From positions 1 through 28,771 of the forward strand of contig JAEYUD010000144.1 of assembly GCA_023433685.1 (NCBI GenBank): a stretch of 28,771 bases of DNA, given 5' to 3'. Numbering within the stretch: position 1 is the stretch's first letter; each line of letters begins with the position of its first letter. The translations under genes were made by a program, and so were the position numbers. This stretch comes from Bacteroidota bacterium (GTDB lineage: Bacteria; Bacteroidota; Ignavibacteria; Ignavibacteriales; Ignavibacteriaceae). Of this stretch, positions 1 to 6,326 are shown in pieces. Below the pieces are notes generated by a model. It did not search any database, had not been told where the DNA came from, and worked only from the letters and a program-made list of their open reading frames with translations.

Positions 1-1
1 C

Positions 2-1723
2 TCGGTTGACGGCTCAACCATGATCACTTACACGGCCGACTCATACATGATGTACGGCGAGTTGTACCATTTCCCCGCGGCAAAGTATCCTGAGGGCGCC
101 ATGCTCGATGTTTACGAGTGGGATTCAGGAAAATTTCTTGGAAAGATCAGGCAGGCCCGCCAAACATTTAACGTTACAGGAAACATGAACGAGCACCAGC
201 TCGCGATTGGTGAGACCACTTTCGGCGGAAGAGACGAACTTGTTAACCCCAAAGGAATTATTGATTACGGAAGTCTGATCTATATAACCCTGCAAAGAGC
301 CAAAACCGCTCGTGAAGCCATTAAAGTGATGACTGAACTGGTTGAAGAATACGGCTATTACAGCTCGGGCGAATCATTCTCGATCGCCGATCCGAATGAA
401 GCCTGGATCTTAGAAATGACCGGAAAGGGTCCCGGTCAAAAAGGCGCCATCTGGGTGGCTGTTAGAATTCCTGACGGATATGTATCCGGTCACGCGAACC
501 AGGCGCGAATAACAAAATTTCCGATGAATGATCCCGATAACTGCCTTTATTCGAAAGATGTAATAACATTCGCCAAGGAGAAAGGCTACTTCACCGGAAA
601 GGATCAGGATTTCGATTTCGCGGCAGCTTATGCCCCGCTTGATTTCGGCGCGATCCGTTTCTGCGACGGCAGGGTATGGTCACTTTTCAGGCGCTGCTCT
701 TCGGGAATGGACAATTACCTCTCATACATCCGTGGCGAAAGCCTCGAAAGAATGCCCCTCTATGTTAAACCCGACAAGAAACTCTCCGTTCACGATGTGA
801 TGGGCTTAATGCGCGATCACTACAACGGTACCGAACTGGATATGACCGTTGGAGTTGGTGCCGGTCCATACGGTAACCCGATGAGGGCAAGACCCCTTAC
901 ATGGAAGTATGAAGGTGAAGAGTATTTTAACGAAAGGCCGATTTCAACCCCGCAGACAGGGTGGTCGTTCATCAGCCAGTCGAGAAGCAACATGCCTGAT
1001 GAAGTGGGTGGTCTTCTCTGGTTTGGTTTGGATGACACTTATACAACTGTATGGTTCCCGGTCTACGCGGCTGTTACTGATGTTCCTGAAAACTACAGGA
1101 AAGGTCTCGGTTCTCTCTCACAATTTACGTGGGAATCGGCATTCTGGGTCTTCAACTCGGTGGCAAATTTCGCCTATCCACGTTACGATGTGGTTATAGA
1201 TGATATTAAAACCGTGCAGAATCAGCTTGAAGGTCAGTTCCTGATGAGGCAAAAGGAAGTGGAGGAGAAAGCCGTAAAACTTCTTTCATCTTCGAGAGCG
1301 GAAGCTTTGGCGTATCTGACCAACTACACCCGGGACGCGGGTAAGACCGTTTACACAACCTGGAAAAAATTAAATGAGGATCTGCTCCTCCGGTATATGG
1401 ACGGTGTAAAGAAGAACGAACACTTTAAGACTGTAAATATCGGTTATCCCGACACTTTTAAGAAGCAGATAGTTCAAGAGTCCGGCAGCAAGTTAAAGGT
1501 AAAGAAACTTCCAGGGCAGGATGCCCAGACTCTCGGAGGACATATTAATTCAGCAAAGGAATTAATTAACAAAAAAGATTACTATGCTGCTCAAAAAGAG
1601 CTGGAGGCAGCACTCAAACTTGACCCCTCGAACAGTTGGGCTCAAGAGGAATTGAAAAAAGTAAAAAATCTGATCGCCGCGATCGAAGATCTGCACAAGA
1701 AGAACTTCGGTTCAGGGCAGTAA
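2..1723 (+). CDS. C69-family dipeptidase, 5'-truncated by the window
   Basis: Probable C69 (U34-type) dipeptidase, an N-terminal-nucleophile hydrolase of the Ntn fold that cleaves dipeptides. The reading frame is open from base 2 and begins with SVDGSTM, the segment that in this family follows shortly after the N-terminal catalytic Cys, so the true start and nucleophile lie upstream of the window. The ATG at position 20 is internal. Family-like stretches include NMNEHQLAIGETTFGGR and the later GHANQARI. Roughly 500 residues match the usual C69 length. The last 60 or so residues are extra: one TPR-like helical pair containing AALKLDPSNSWAQEEL, then a lysine-rich end. The gene faces the hydrolase on the other strand with one base between the stop codons. 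The family call is from recognition of the sequence; substrate is unknown. Confidence 0.88.
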   Translation, partial: SVDGSTMITYTADSYMMYGELYHFPAAKYPEGAMLDVYEWDSGKFLGKIRQARQTFNVTGNMNEHQLAIGETTFGGRDELVNPKGIIDYGSLIYITLQRAKTAREAIKVMTELVEEYGYYSSGESFSIADPNEAWILEMTGKGPGQKGAIWVAVRIPDGYVSGHANQARITKFPMNDPDNCLYSKDVITFAKEKGYFTGKDQDFDFAAAYAPLDFGAIRFCDGRVWSLFRRCSSGMDNYLSYIRGESLERMPLYVKPDKKLSVHDVMGLMRDHYNGTELDMTVGVGAGPYGNPMRARPLTWKYEGEEYFNERPISTPQTGWSFISQSRSNMPDEVGGLLWFGLDDTYTTVWFPVYAAVTDVPENYRKGLGSLSQFTWESAFWVFNSVANFAYPRYDVVIDDIKTVQNQLEGQFLMRQKEVEEKAVKLLSSSRAEALAYLTNYTRDAGKTVYTTWKKLNEDLLLRYMDGVKKNEHFKTVNIGYPDTFKKQIVQESGSKLKVKKLPGQDAQTLGGHINSAKELINKKDYYAAQKELEAALKLDPSNSWAQEELKKVKNLIAAIEDLHKKNFGSGQ

Positions 1724-1724
1724 C

Positions 1725-2483
1725 CTAACTTTTCAAGATCGAAGTAAGGACGTGATCATTCCCAATTGAAAGTCCTGCAACGGCGGTGATTAGCTCACCA
1801 TGCTTCAGATCGAAGAAGAAATAAGTATCAGAGTTTGGGATCTCGTTCTTGATCAGTTCGAGATCCTCTTTTTTAATGTATTCGTCACTTTCGCTTCCAA
1901 CGATCCAGCAGAAAGCTTTAATATCACGTAACTTCGCGAGATCGAGGTGTTTTTCAGACCCCCACAACGCTTTTACTCTTGAAAGAAGCAGGTCGAATTT
2001 CGAGGGTTCAGGTGATATCTCATCATAGTCGGCCCTCATTTCTTCACTTTGAGCGATCTCAATAAAAGTGGCATCAAGATCGGTTTTTTCCACCCAGCCG
2101 GCACTGCCTGAATCCGGTGAAATTGCCGCGACACATCTTACACGATCAGGTTGGGTATAAGCCATTATAAGGGCAGCAACCGCACCGTCGCTATACCCGG
2201 CCACGCCAGCTTTTTTTATGCCAAGTTCATCCATCAGATTGAAGACGTCAGAGGCGTAAAGTTCGTATGTCAGGTCAGCGGGGCCATGGTACGATAATCC
2301 ATGCCCTCTGAAATCGATCTGGATAACACGGAACTGAACGGGGTCGAGGCTGTTAACAAGTGATGTCATTTCCCGGCTGTCACCCAGACCGCCATGAAGG
2401 ACAATGATATCCAGGGGGCCTGAACCGGAGTAGGAGTAATGAAGGAAGGTTTGATCTACTGTTTTGAAGTAACCTGAGTTCAT
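1725..2483 (-). CDS. alpha/beta hydrolase
   Basis: Serine hydrolase of the alpha/beta fold, 252 residues from the chosen start. The oxyanion HGG is at residues 30-32, the FRGHG segment at 58-62, and the nucleophile elbow GYSDG places the catalytic Ser at 98. An acidic SESDEY segment near 205 and a KHGE near 229 are candidates for the catalytic Asp and His. There is no signal peptide, so it is probably cytoplasmic. The frame stays open upstream to 2657, but that extension crosses the tRNA-Ser region and reads as non-protein. The ATG at 2483 lies about 24 bases after a TAAATTTG promoter element, so that start is preferred. Substrate cannot be inferred; esterase or C-C hydrolase roles are both possible. 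Confidence 0.87.
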   Translation of the reverse strand: MNSGYFKTVDQTFLHYSYSGSGPLDIIVLHGGLGDSREMTSLVNSLDPVQFRVIQIDFRGHGLSYHGPADLTYELYASDVFNLMDELGIKKAGVAGYSDGAVAALIMAYTQPDRVRCVAAISPDSGSAGWVEKTDLDATFIEIAQSEEMRADYDEISPEPSKFDLLLSRVKALWGSEKHLDLAKLRDIKAFCWIVGSESDEYIKKEDLELIKNEIPNSDTYFFFDLKHGELITAVAGLSIGNDHVLTSILKS

Positions 2484-2506
2484 GAAAATGCTTTCTTTTA
2501 ACTGAC

Positions 2507-2568
2507 CAAATTTAATGATTATGCAACAAAAATCAATTTTGTTGATATTGAAGAAAATCGTAAATTTG
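2507..2568. promoter_or_regulatory. divergent Bacteroidota-type promoters (hydrolase / tRNA-Ser)
   Basis: Two matches to the Bacteroidota sigma-A promoter lie back to back. Plus strand: TTTTG at 2537-2541, 19 bases, then TAAATTTG at 2561-2568, pointing at the tRNA-Ser locus. Minus strand: TTG (complement of 2534-2536), 19 bases, then TAAATTTG (complement of 2507-2514), pointing at the hydrolase start at 2483. The -33 elements of the two nearly overlap. Assignment is by consensus only. Confidence 0.6.
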
Positions 2569-2589
2569 AAGTCTGTAATTAGATAATTT

Positions 2590-2690
2590 GGAGAGCTGGC
2601 AGAGCGGTTGCCCCGACAAGCAGGGGTAAAAATGCGGCGGTCTTGTGCCGCAGGCATCCCTTCGGGAAAAACCGTTATATCCTCACGGGT
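2590..2690 (+). pseudogene. broken tRNA-Ser copy with two palindromic insertions
   Basis: Aligned with the intact tRNA-Ser at 2713, this copy starts identically at the acceptor (GGAGAGC) and runs through the D arm. It is then interrupted by 20 bases at 2611-2630, resumes with AATGCGGCGGTCTTG, is interrupted by 22 bases at 2646-2667 inside the anticodon loop, and resumes with AAAACCGTTATATCCTCACGG. Similarity ends at about 2690, so the T arm and 3' acceptor strand are missing. The first insert is a CCCC...GGGG hairpin. The second holds two tiny hairpins, TGCC-GCA-GGCA and TCCC-TTC-GGGA. It cannot form a functional tRNA. It sits between the only evident promoter and the working gene, so it is probably transcribed as leader. 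Confidence 0.82.
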
Positions 2691-2712
2691 TTAAGCCAAA
2701 AAGAGTTTTATT

Positions 2713-2799
2713 GGAGAGCTGGCAGAGCGGTTGAATGCGGCGGTCTTGAAAACCGTTATATCCTCACGGGTATCCGGGGTTCGAATCCCTGGCTCTCCG
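2713..2799 (+). tRNA. tRNA-Ser(UGA)
   Basis: Complete cloverleaf with the long variable arm of a serine tRNA. Acceptor strand GGAGAGC at 2713 pairs with GCTCTCC at 2792-2798, and the discriminator base is G at 2799. The anticodon stem GCGGT/ACCGT closes the loop CTTGAAA, giving anticodon TGA, which reads UCA and related serine codons. The T arm contains GGTTCGAATCC. CCA is not encoded and must be added enzymatically. Only 22 bases separate it from the broken copy upstream, and no separate promoter is visible in that gap, so it probably depends on the promoter near 2561. Confidence 0.97.
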
Positions 2800-2807
2800 C
2801 AAATGAT

Positions 2808-2835
2808 AAAAACCTGAGTTTTAACTCAGGTTTTT
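2808..2835. terminator. bidirectional intrinsic terminator after tRNA-Ser
   Basis: A perfect hairpin: AACCTGAGTT at 2811-2820, a TT loop, and AACTCAGGTT at 2823-2832. It is preceded by an A-run and followed by T residues to 2835. It can terminate on either strand and separates the tRNA from the GIY-YIG gene. Confidence 0.85.
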
Positions 2836-2867
2836 GTCGTTTTAAATAATGTCTGTAATTTGCAGTC

Positions 2868-3110
2868 ATGTATTACAGTTACATCTTAAAATCCGAAAAA
2901 ACCTCCCGCCATTATTATGGCCACTGTGAAGATCTCGAGGTCCGTCTAAAAAGGCACAACAGCGGAAAAGTAAGATCAACAAAAGCATACCTTCCCTGGA
3001 AGATCCACTTCTTTGAAGAATTTGCAACCCGCCCGGAAGCTACATCTAGAGAAAAGTTTTACAAGTCGATCGATGGCTACCATTGGCTAAGAGATTCCGG
3101 AATAATTTAG
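2868..3110 (+). CDS. GIY-YIG nuclease superfamily protein
   Basis: An 80-residue single-domain GIY-YIG nuclease of the small UPF0213-like kind. The paired Y motifs are YYSYIL (residues 2-7) and HYYG (15-18). The RLKRHNSG segment at 26-33 carries the conserved Arg, and the RE at 61-62 supplies the expected catalytic Glu. The C-terminal KSIDGYHWL matches the family ending. Length is normal for these minimal members. Such proteins are predicted Mg-dependent endonucleases, and most have no known role. It begins 33 bases after the tRNA-Ser terminator and ends 13 bases before the methyltransferase start, so the two proteins may be cotranscribed. No clear ribosome binding site precedes the ATG, which is common in Bacteroidota. 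Confidence 0.93.
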   Translation: MYYSYILKSEKTSRHYYGHCEDLEVRLKRHNSGKVRSTKAYLPWKIHFFEEFATRPEATSREKFYKSIDGYHWLRDSGII

Positions 3111-3123
3111 AATCGAGATTACA

Positions 3124-3894
3124 ATGAGCACTGAAGAAACCACCATACACGATTTTGATTTTGACCTCATCTGCGAGTATTTCTCTGGGATGGAACGGCA
3201 GGCACCTGGAAGCCCGGAAATGACCCGGAAAGCACTGGGGTTTATTGACAATTTAACTGAAAACCCGGTTATCGCTGATATCGGCTGTGGCACCGGTGGA
3301 CAGACTATGGTCCCGGCACAGAACACCCCCGGCAAGATAACAGGTATCGACCTTTTTCCCAAATTCATCGACATTCTTAACGAAAATGCGGTTAAATACG
3401 GTTTTGATCACAGGGTGAAGGGGATAACAGGTGACATGACCAACTTGAAATTTGAAGAAGGAGAATTAGACCTTATCTGGTCTGAAGGTGCCATCTATAA
3501 TATTGGCTTTCAGCGTGGGATGACTGAGTGGCGTAAGTTCCTGAAAAGCGGAGGATACATCGCGGTTACGGAAGCTTCCTGGTTCACTGATACAAGACCG
3601 GATGAAATAAATAATTTCTGGATGACTTCATATCCCGGGATCGACACCATTTCGAACTCAATTTCTATAATGGAGAGGGCAGGCTACCAGCCGGTTGCGA
3701 GTTTTAAACTCCCCGATAGTTGCTGGGAGAATTTCTACCTTGAGCAATCCACCATGCAGGATGACTTCCTCATAAAACATGCGGGCAATAAGATGGCAGA
3801 AGGTCTTGTTGAGAACGAAAGAAGAGAAGCCGGATTGTACACGAAGTATAAAGAGTATTACGGCTATGTTTTCTACATTGGAAGAAAAATTTAG
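3124..3894 (+). CDS. class I SAM-dependent methyltransferase
   Basis: A 256-residue Rossmann-fold methyltransferase. Motif I is VIADIGCGTGGQT at residues 49-61, binding S-adenosylmethionine. GIDLF supplies the acidic residue after strand 2, and GDMTNLKF and DLIWSEGAIYNI correspond to motifs II and III/IV. The C-terminal half, with WENFYLEQ and a closing YYGYVFYIGRK, is the kind seen in small-molecule or peptide-modifying members, but the acceptor cannot be told. It lies 13 bases after the GIY-YIG gene on the same strand and ends in a 168-base tail-to-tail gap before the kinase. That gap holds an ATGAGG/CCTCAT inverted pair followed by T residues near 4035, a weak terminator candidate. Confidence 0.9.
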   Translation: MSTEETTIHDFDFDLICEYFSGMERQAPGSPEMTRKALGFIDNLTENPVIADIGCGTGGQTMVPAQNTPGKITGIDLFPKFIDILNENAVKYGFDHRVKGITGDMTNLKFEEGELDLIWSEGAIYNIGFQRGMTEWRKFLKSGGYIAVTEASWFTDTRPDEINNFWMTSYPGIDTISNSISIMERAGYQPVASFKLPDSCWENFYLEQSTMQDDFLIKHAGNKMAEGLVENERREAGLYTKYKEYYGYVFYIGRKI

Positions 3895-4063
3895 TTAAAT
3901 CTTATTCCATCAAACACATTTATTTCTGCAAATGGTAAGCATTCTTATCCTTTCCGGTATCGTTTCCGGCCCGGGCGGGAATTTCCGGGTGTTATTTTCC
4001 GGATGAGGATGCATAGTTGGCAATAAATACCTCATTTTTGTTACACTTCTGTAAAAGCCTCTG

Positions 4064-5215
4064 CTATCTGTTTGTTTTTGGTGATGGCACAGTAAAATAA
4101 AAAGTGGTGCCTTTACCCGGTTCTGACTCAACCCTTACAGTTCCGCCTGCTTTCTCCACCATTTCTTTTATGAGAACGAGACCCAGCCCGGTACCTTTTT
4201 CCTTATTGGTTCCAAGTGTTGTGTTTTGCTTGTCTATTTTAAAGAGTTTTGTCATCACCTGCCCGGTAATTCCCACGCCGTTATCCCTGACGAACAATTC
4301 GGAAAATCCCGGTATCCCGTTAATCCCTACTTCGATCATTCCACCTTTGTTGGTGAACTTGATCGAGTTATACACAAGATTTCTGAGCACCATATAAAGC
4401 ATATTGTGATCAGCGAGGATATTTTTCCCTTCGGGCATAAGGTTAATGAGTGAGATTTCTTTCGAAGAAGCATTGTCATTGTAAAGCGCGAAAACCTCAT
4501 TCACGATATGGGGTAAATCGATTGGCTCCGGGTGGAAAACAATCGTTCCCCTCTGAACCTGAGCCCAGGTGAGGAGATTTTCAAGCAGTTTGTAAAGATT
4601 GTGGGCTGAGTCCCTTAGATCATCAACAAATTCCCTTATCTGATCTTTCGACATGATATCAAGATCTTCAGCAAGCACTTCAGTATTCCCAAGGAAAGAA
4701 TTGAAGGGACTTTTCAGATCATGAGCAATGATCGAGAAAAACTTGTCTTTGGTGGCATTCAACACTTCGAGCTGCTCAGAGTATCTTTTAAGTTCTTCCT
4801 GATGGAGCATTTTTTCATATTGAAGCCTCCCTCGTTCAACCGCGTAAAATATCGATCTCGCGAGAAGGGCACTGTAAACCTCCCCTTTTACAAGGTAGTC
4901 CTGGGCACCTTCGCGAACGGCTTTCAGCGCGAGGGATTTATCCTCATTACCGGTTAGAACAATTACCGGAATATGAGGGAATATGCCGTAGAAGTGTTTA
5001 AATGTGTCGAGCCCCTGACTCTCGGGAAGTCCAAGATCGAGCAATACAATCTGGATATTCTCCCGCTTGGTGATTTTAATGGCATTAGTGAGTGAGGTGG
5101 TTTGGAAGAGTTCATAACTTTCTTCCGGCATCCCTTCCTTAAGAAGGAGTGTTATCAACCGGGCAGCTATCGCGCTGTCTTCGACGAGAAGGATTCTCAA
5201 TTTTTCTTCAGACAT
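4064..5215 (-). CDS. receiver-histidine kinase hybrid (REC-HisKA-HATPase)
   Basis: A 383-residue soluble two-component protein with an unusual order: an N-terminal receiver domain (about 6-125, phospho-acceptor Asp60 in LLDLGLPES), a short coiled linker, then a HisKA dimerisation domain (His165 in IIAHDLKSPF) and an ATPase domain. The ATPase has its N box at NLVYNSIKFT, G1 at DNGVGI and G2 at GTGLGL. No membrane segment is present. It is the last gene of the chemosensory operon, 18 bases after cheB, so the receiver could be a phosphate target of the CheA in this operon and the kinase its output. That wiring is inferred. The receiver-first kinase design is otherwise common in Bacteroidota and cyanobacteria. 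Confidence 0.94.
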   Translation of the reverse strand: MSEEKLRILLVEDSAIAARLITLLLKEGMPEESYELFQTTSLTNAIKITKRENIQIVLLDLGLPESQGLDTFKHFYGIFPHIPVIVLTGNEDKSLALKAVREGAQDYLVKGEVYSALLARSIFYAVERGRLQYEKMLHQEELKRYSEQLEVLNATKDKFFSIIAHDLKSPFNSFLGNTEVLAEDLDIMSKDQIREFVDDLRDSAHNLYKLLENLLTWAQVQRGTIVFHPEPIDLPHIVNEVFALYNDNASSKEISLINLMPEGKNILADHNMLYMVLRNLVYNSIKFTNKGGMIEVGINGIPGFSELFVRDNGVGITGQVMTKLFKIDKQNTTLGTNKEKGTGLGLVLIKEMVEKAGGTVRVESEPGKGTTFYFTVPSPKTNR

Positions 5216-5233
5216 CTGAAATTTCCGTTTTCT

Positions 5234-6295
5234 TTAAGTTTTGAGGTTGTTGAGAAATTCAATTATTCCCCTGGGATCAAGGGAAATGTCGGCTCCCCCG
5301 GTTTCAACTGCCACTCTGGGCATGCCGTAAACCGTGCAACTTTGTTCATCCTGAGCGATGGTGAAACCACCCCTGCCCCTGATGGCTTTCATACCCTCGG
5401 CGCCGTCACTTCCCATGCCTGTAAGCAACACCGCAATGTTTTTACTGCCAAATACAGTTGCTGCAGAATGAAAAGTTTCGTCAACAGATGGGCGGTGACC
5501 ATTCTTTGGAGGTGTCTGCTCAAGCAGAAACTTTCCGTTTTGCGCAAATTTTAGATGGTTGTCCTCAGGAGGGAAGTAGACTGTCCCTTTCTCCGGAAAC
5601 TCACCATTGACGGCAAATTTGACCTGAAGGGGGGAGTTGTTGTCCAACCACTCAACCAGTCCCGCGATAAATCCTTCACTGATGTGCTGCACACAGACAA
5701 CGGGGAGCGGAAAGTCACCCCTGATATTCTGGAAAATCGATGTAAGCACCTGGGGACCTCCGGTTGAGGCGCCGATCGAGACCATTTTATAACCCTCAAG
5801 CGATGTTGGAATTCCGTTTAGCAATTCAAACGAATGATTTACCGCGTAGTGATTTTTCTTTCGGCGTCTTATTGTGAGCACGCCTGAAATGATCGACAAT
5901 TTTTTGGCTAATGCGATTCCCGTTTTCCGGAATTCATCTTCCACCTGGATCATTGGCTTTGGAAAGACATCCACTGCTCCTGCCTCAAGCAATGCAAAGA
6001 TGGTCTCTTCGTCGCCTGTTTGTTGAACAGAGGATGAGATCACAAGAACAGGCTTCGGAAATCTATCCATAAGCTCGTTAATAAATTCAAGCCCGTTCAT
6101 TTTCGGCATGTGGAAATCTGTTGTGATCACATCGGGTTGAAGCACGGGTATGGCTTCAAGCGCGTCAGTCGCGGAAGTGAAGGTGGCGAGCACCTCTATC
6201 CCGGGGAATGCCGCGAGGAGTTTCCTGTAGATGTGAAGGGCAACGGGAGAGTCGTCCACCATGATGATCTTTATTGGTTTCTGATTGACAGGCAT
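5234..6295 (-). CDS. cheB: chemotaxis protein-glutamate methylesterase/deamidase CheB
   Basis: CheB removes methyl esters from chemoreceptor glutamates, resetting receptor sensitivity when phosphorylated by CheA. The 353 residues comprise an N-terminal receiver (about 8-125, Asp60 in TTDFHMPKMNG) and a C-terminal methylesterase domain (about 170-350). The catalytic triad is visible: Ser177 in GASTGG, His204 in CVQHIS and Asp297 in GMGSDGAEG. Length and order are typical. The start has a purine-rich AAAAGGGAA just upstream. It lies 31 bases after cheA and 18 bases before the hybrid kinase, all on the minus strand. It pairs functionally with the cheR at the head of the operon. Confidence 0.97.
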   Translation of the reverse strand: MPVNQKPIKIIMVDDSPVALHIYRKLLAAFPGIEVLATFTSATDALEAIPVLQPDVITTDFHMPKMNGLEFINELMDRFPKPVLVISSSVQQTGDEETIFALLEAGAVDVFPKPMIQVEDEFRKTGIALAKKLSIISGVLTIRRRKKNHYAVNHSFELLNGIPTSLEGYKMVSIGASTGGPQVLTSIFQNIRGDFPLPVVCVQHISEGFIAGLVEWLDNNSPLQVKFAVNGEFPEKGTVYFPPEDNHLKFAQNGKFLLEQTPPKNGHRPSVDETFHSAATVFGSKNIAVLLTGMGSDGAEGMKAIRGRGGFTIAQDEQSCTVYGMPRVAVETGGADISLDPRGIIEFLNNLKT

Positions 6296-6326
6296 GCGGG
6301 TTCCCTTTTCCTTTTGTGCATTTTGA

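Noticed and set aside
2484..2657. N-terminal extension of the alpha/beta hydrolase
   Set aside because: It would translate promoter and tRNA sequence, and the ATG at 2483 gives a normal family length.
2590..2690. Upstream tRNA-Ser copy as an intron-containing tRNA
   Set aside because: It lacks the T arm and 3' acceptor strand, the inserts are far too small for group I introns, and one lies in the D-arm region.
2643..2849. 68-codon open frame across the tRNA-Ser region
   Set aside because: It is a translation of the broken and intact tRNA genes; the repeated peptide NRYILTG comes from the duplicated tRNA sequence.
3895..4063. CCCGGG-centred palindrome at about 3968-3985 as a strong terminator
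   Set aside because: The stem is imperfect and no T-run follows in either direction; only the weaker ATGAGG/CCTCAT pair near 4001-4036 is followed by T residues.
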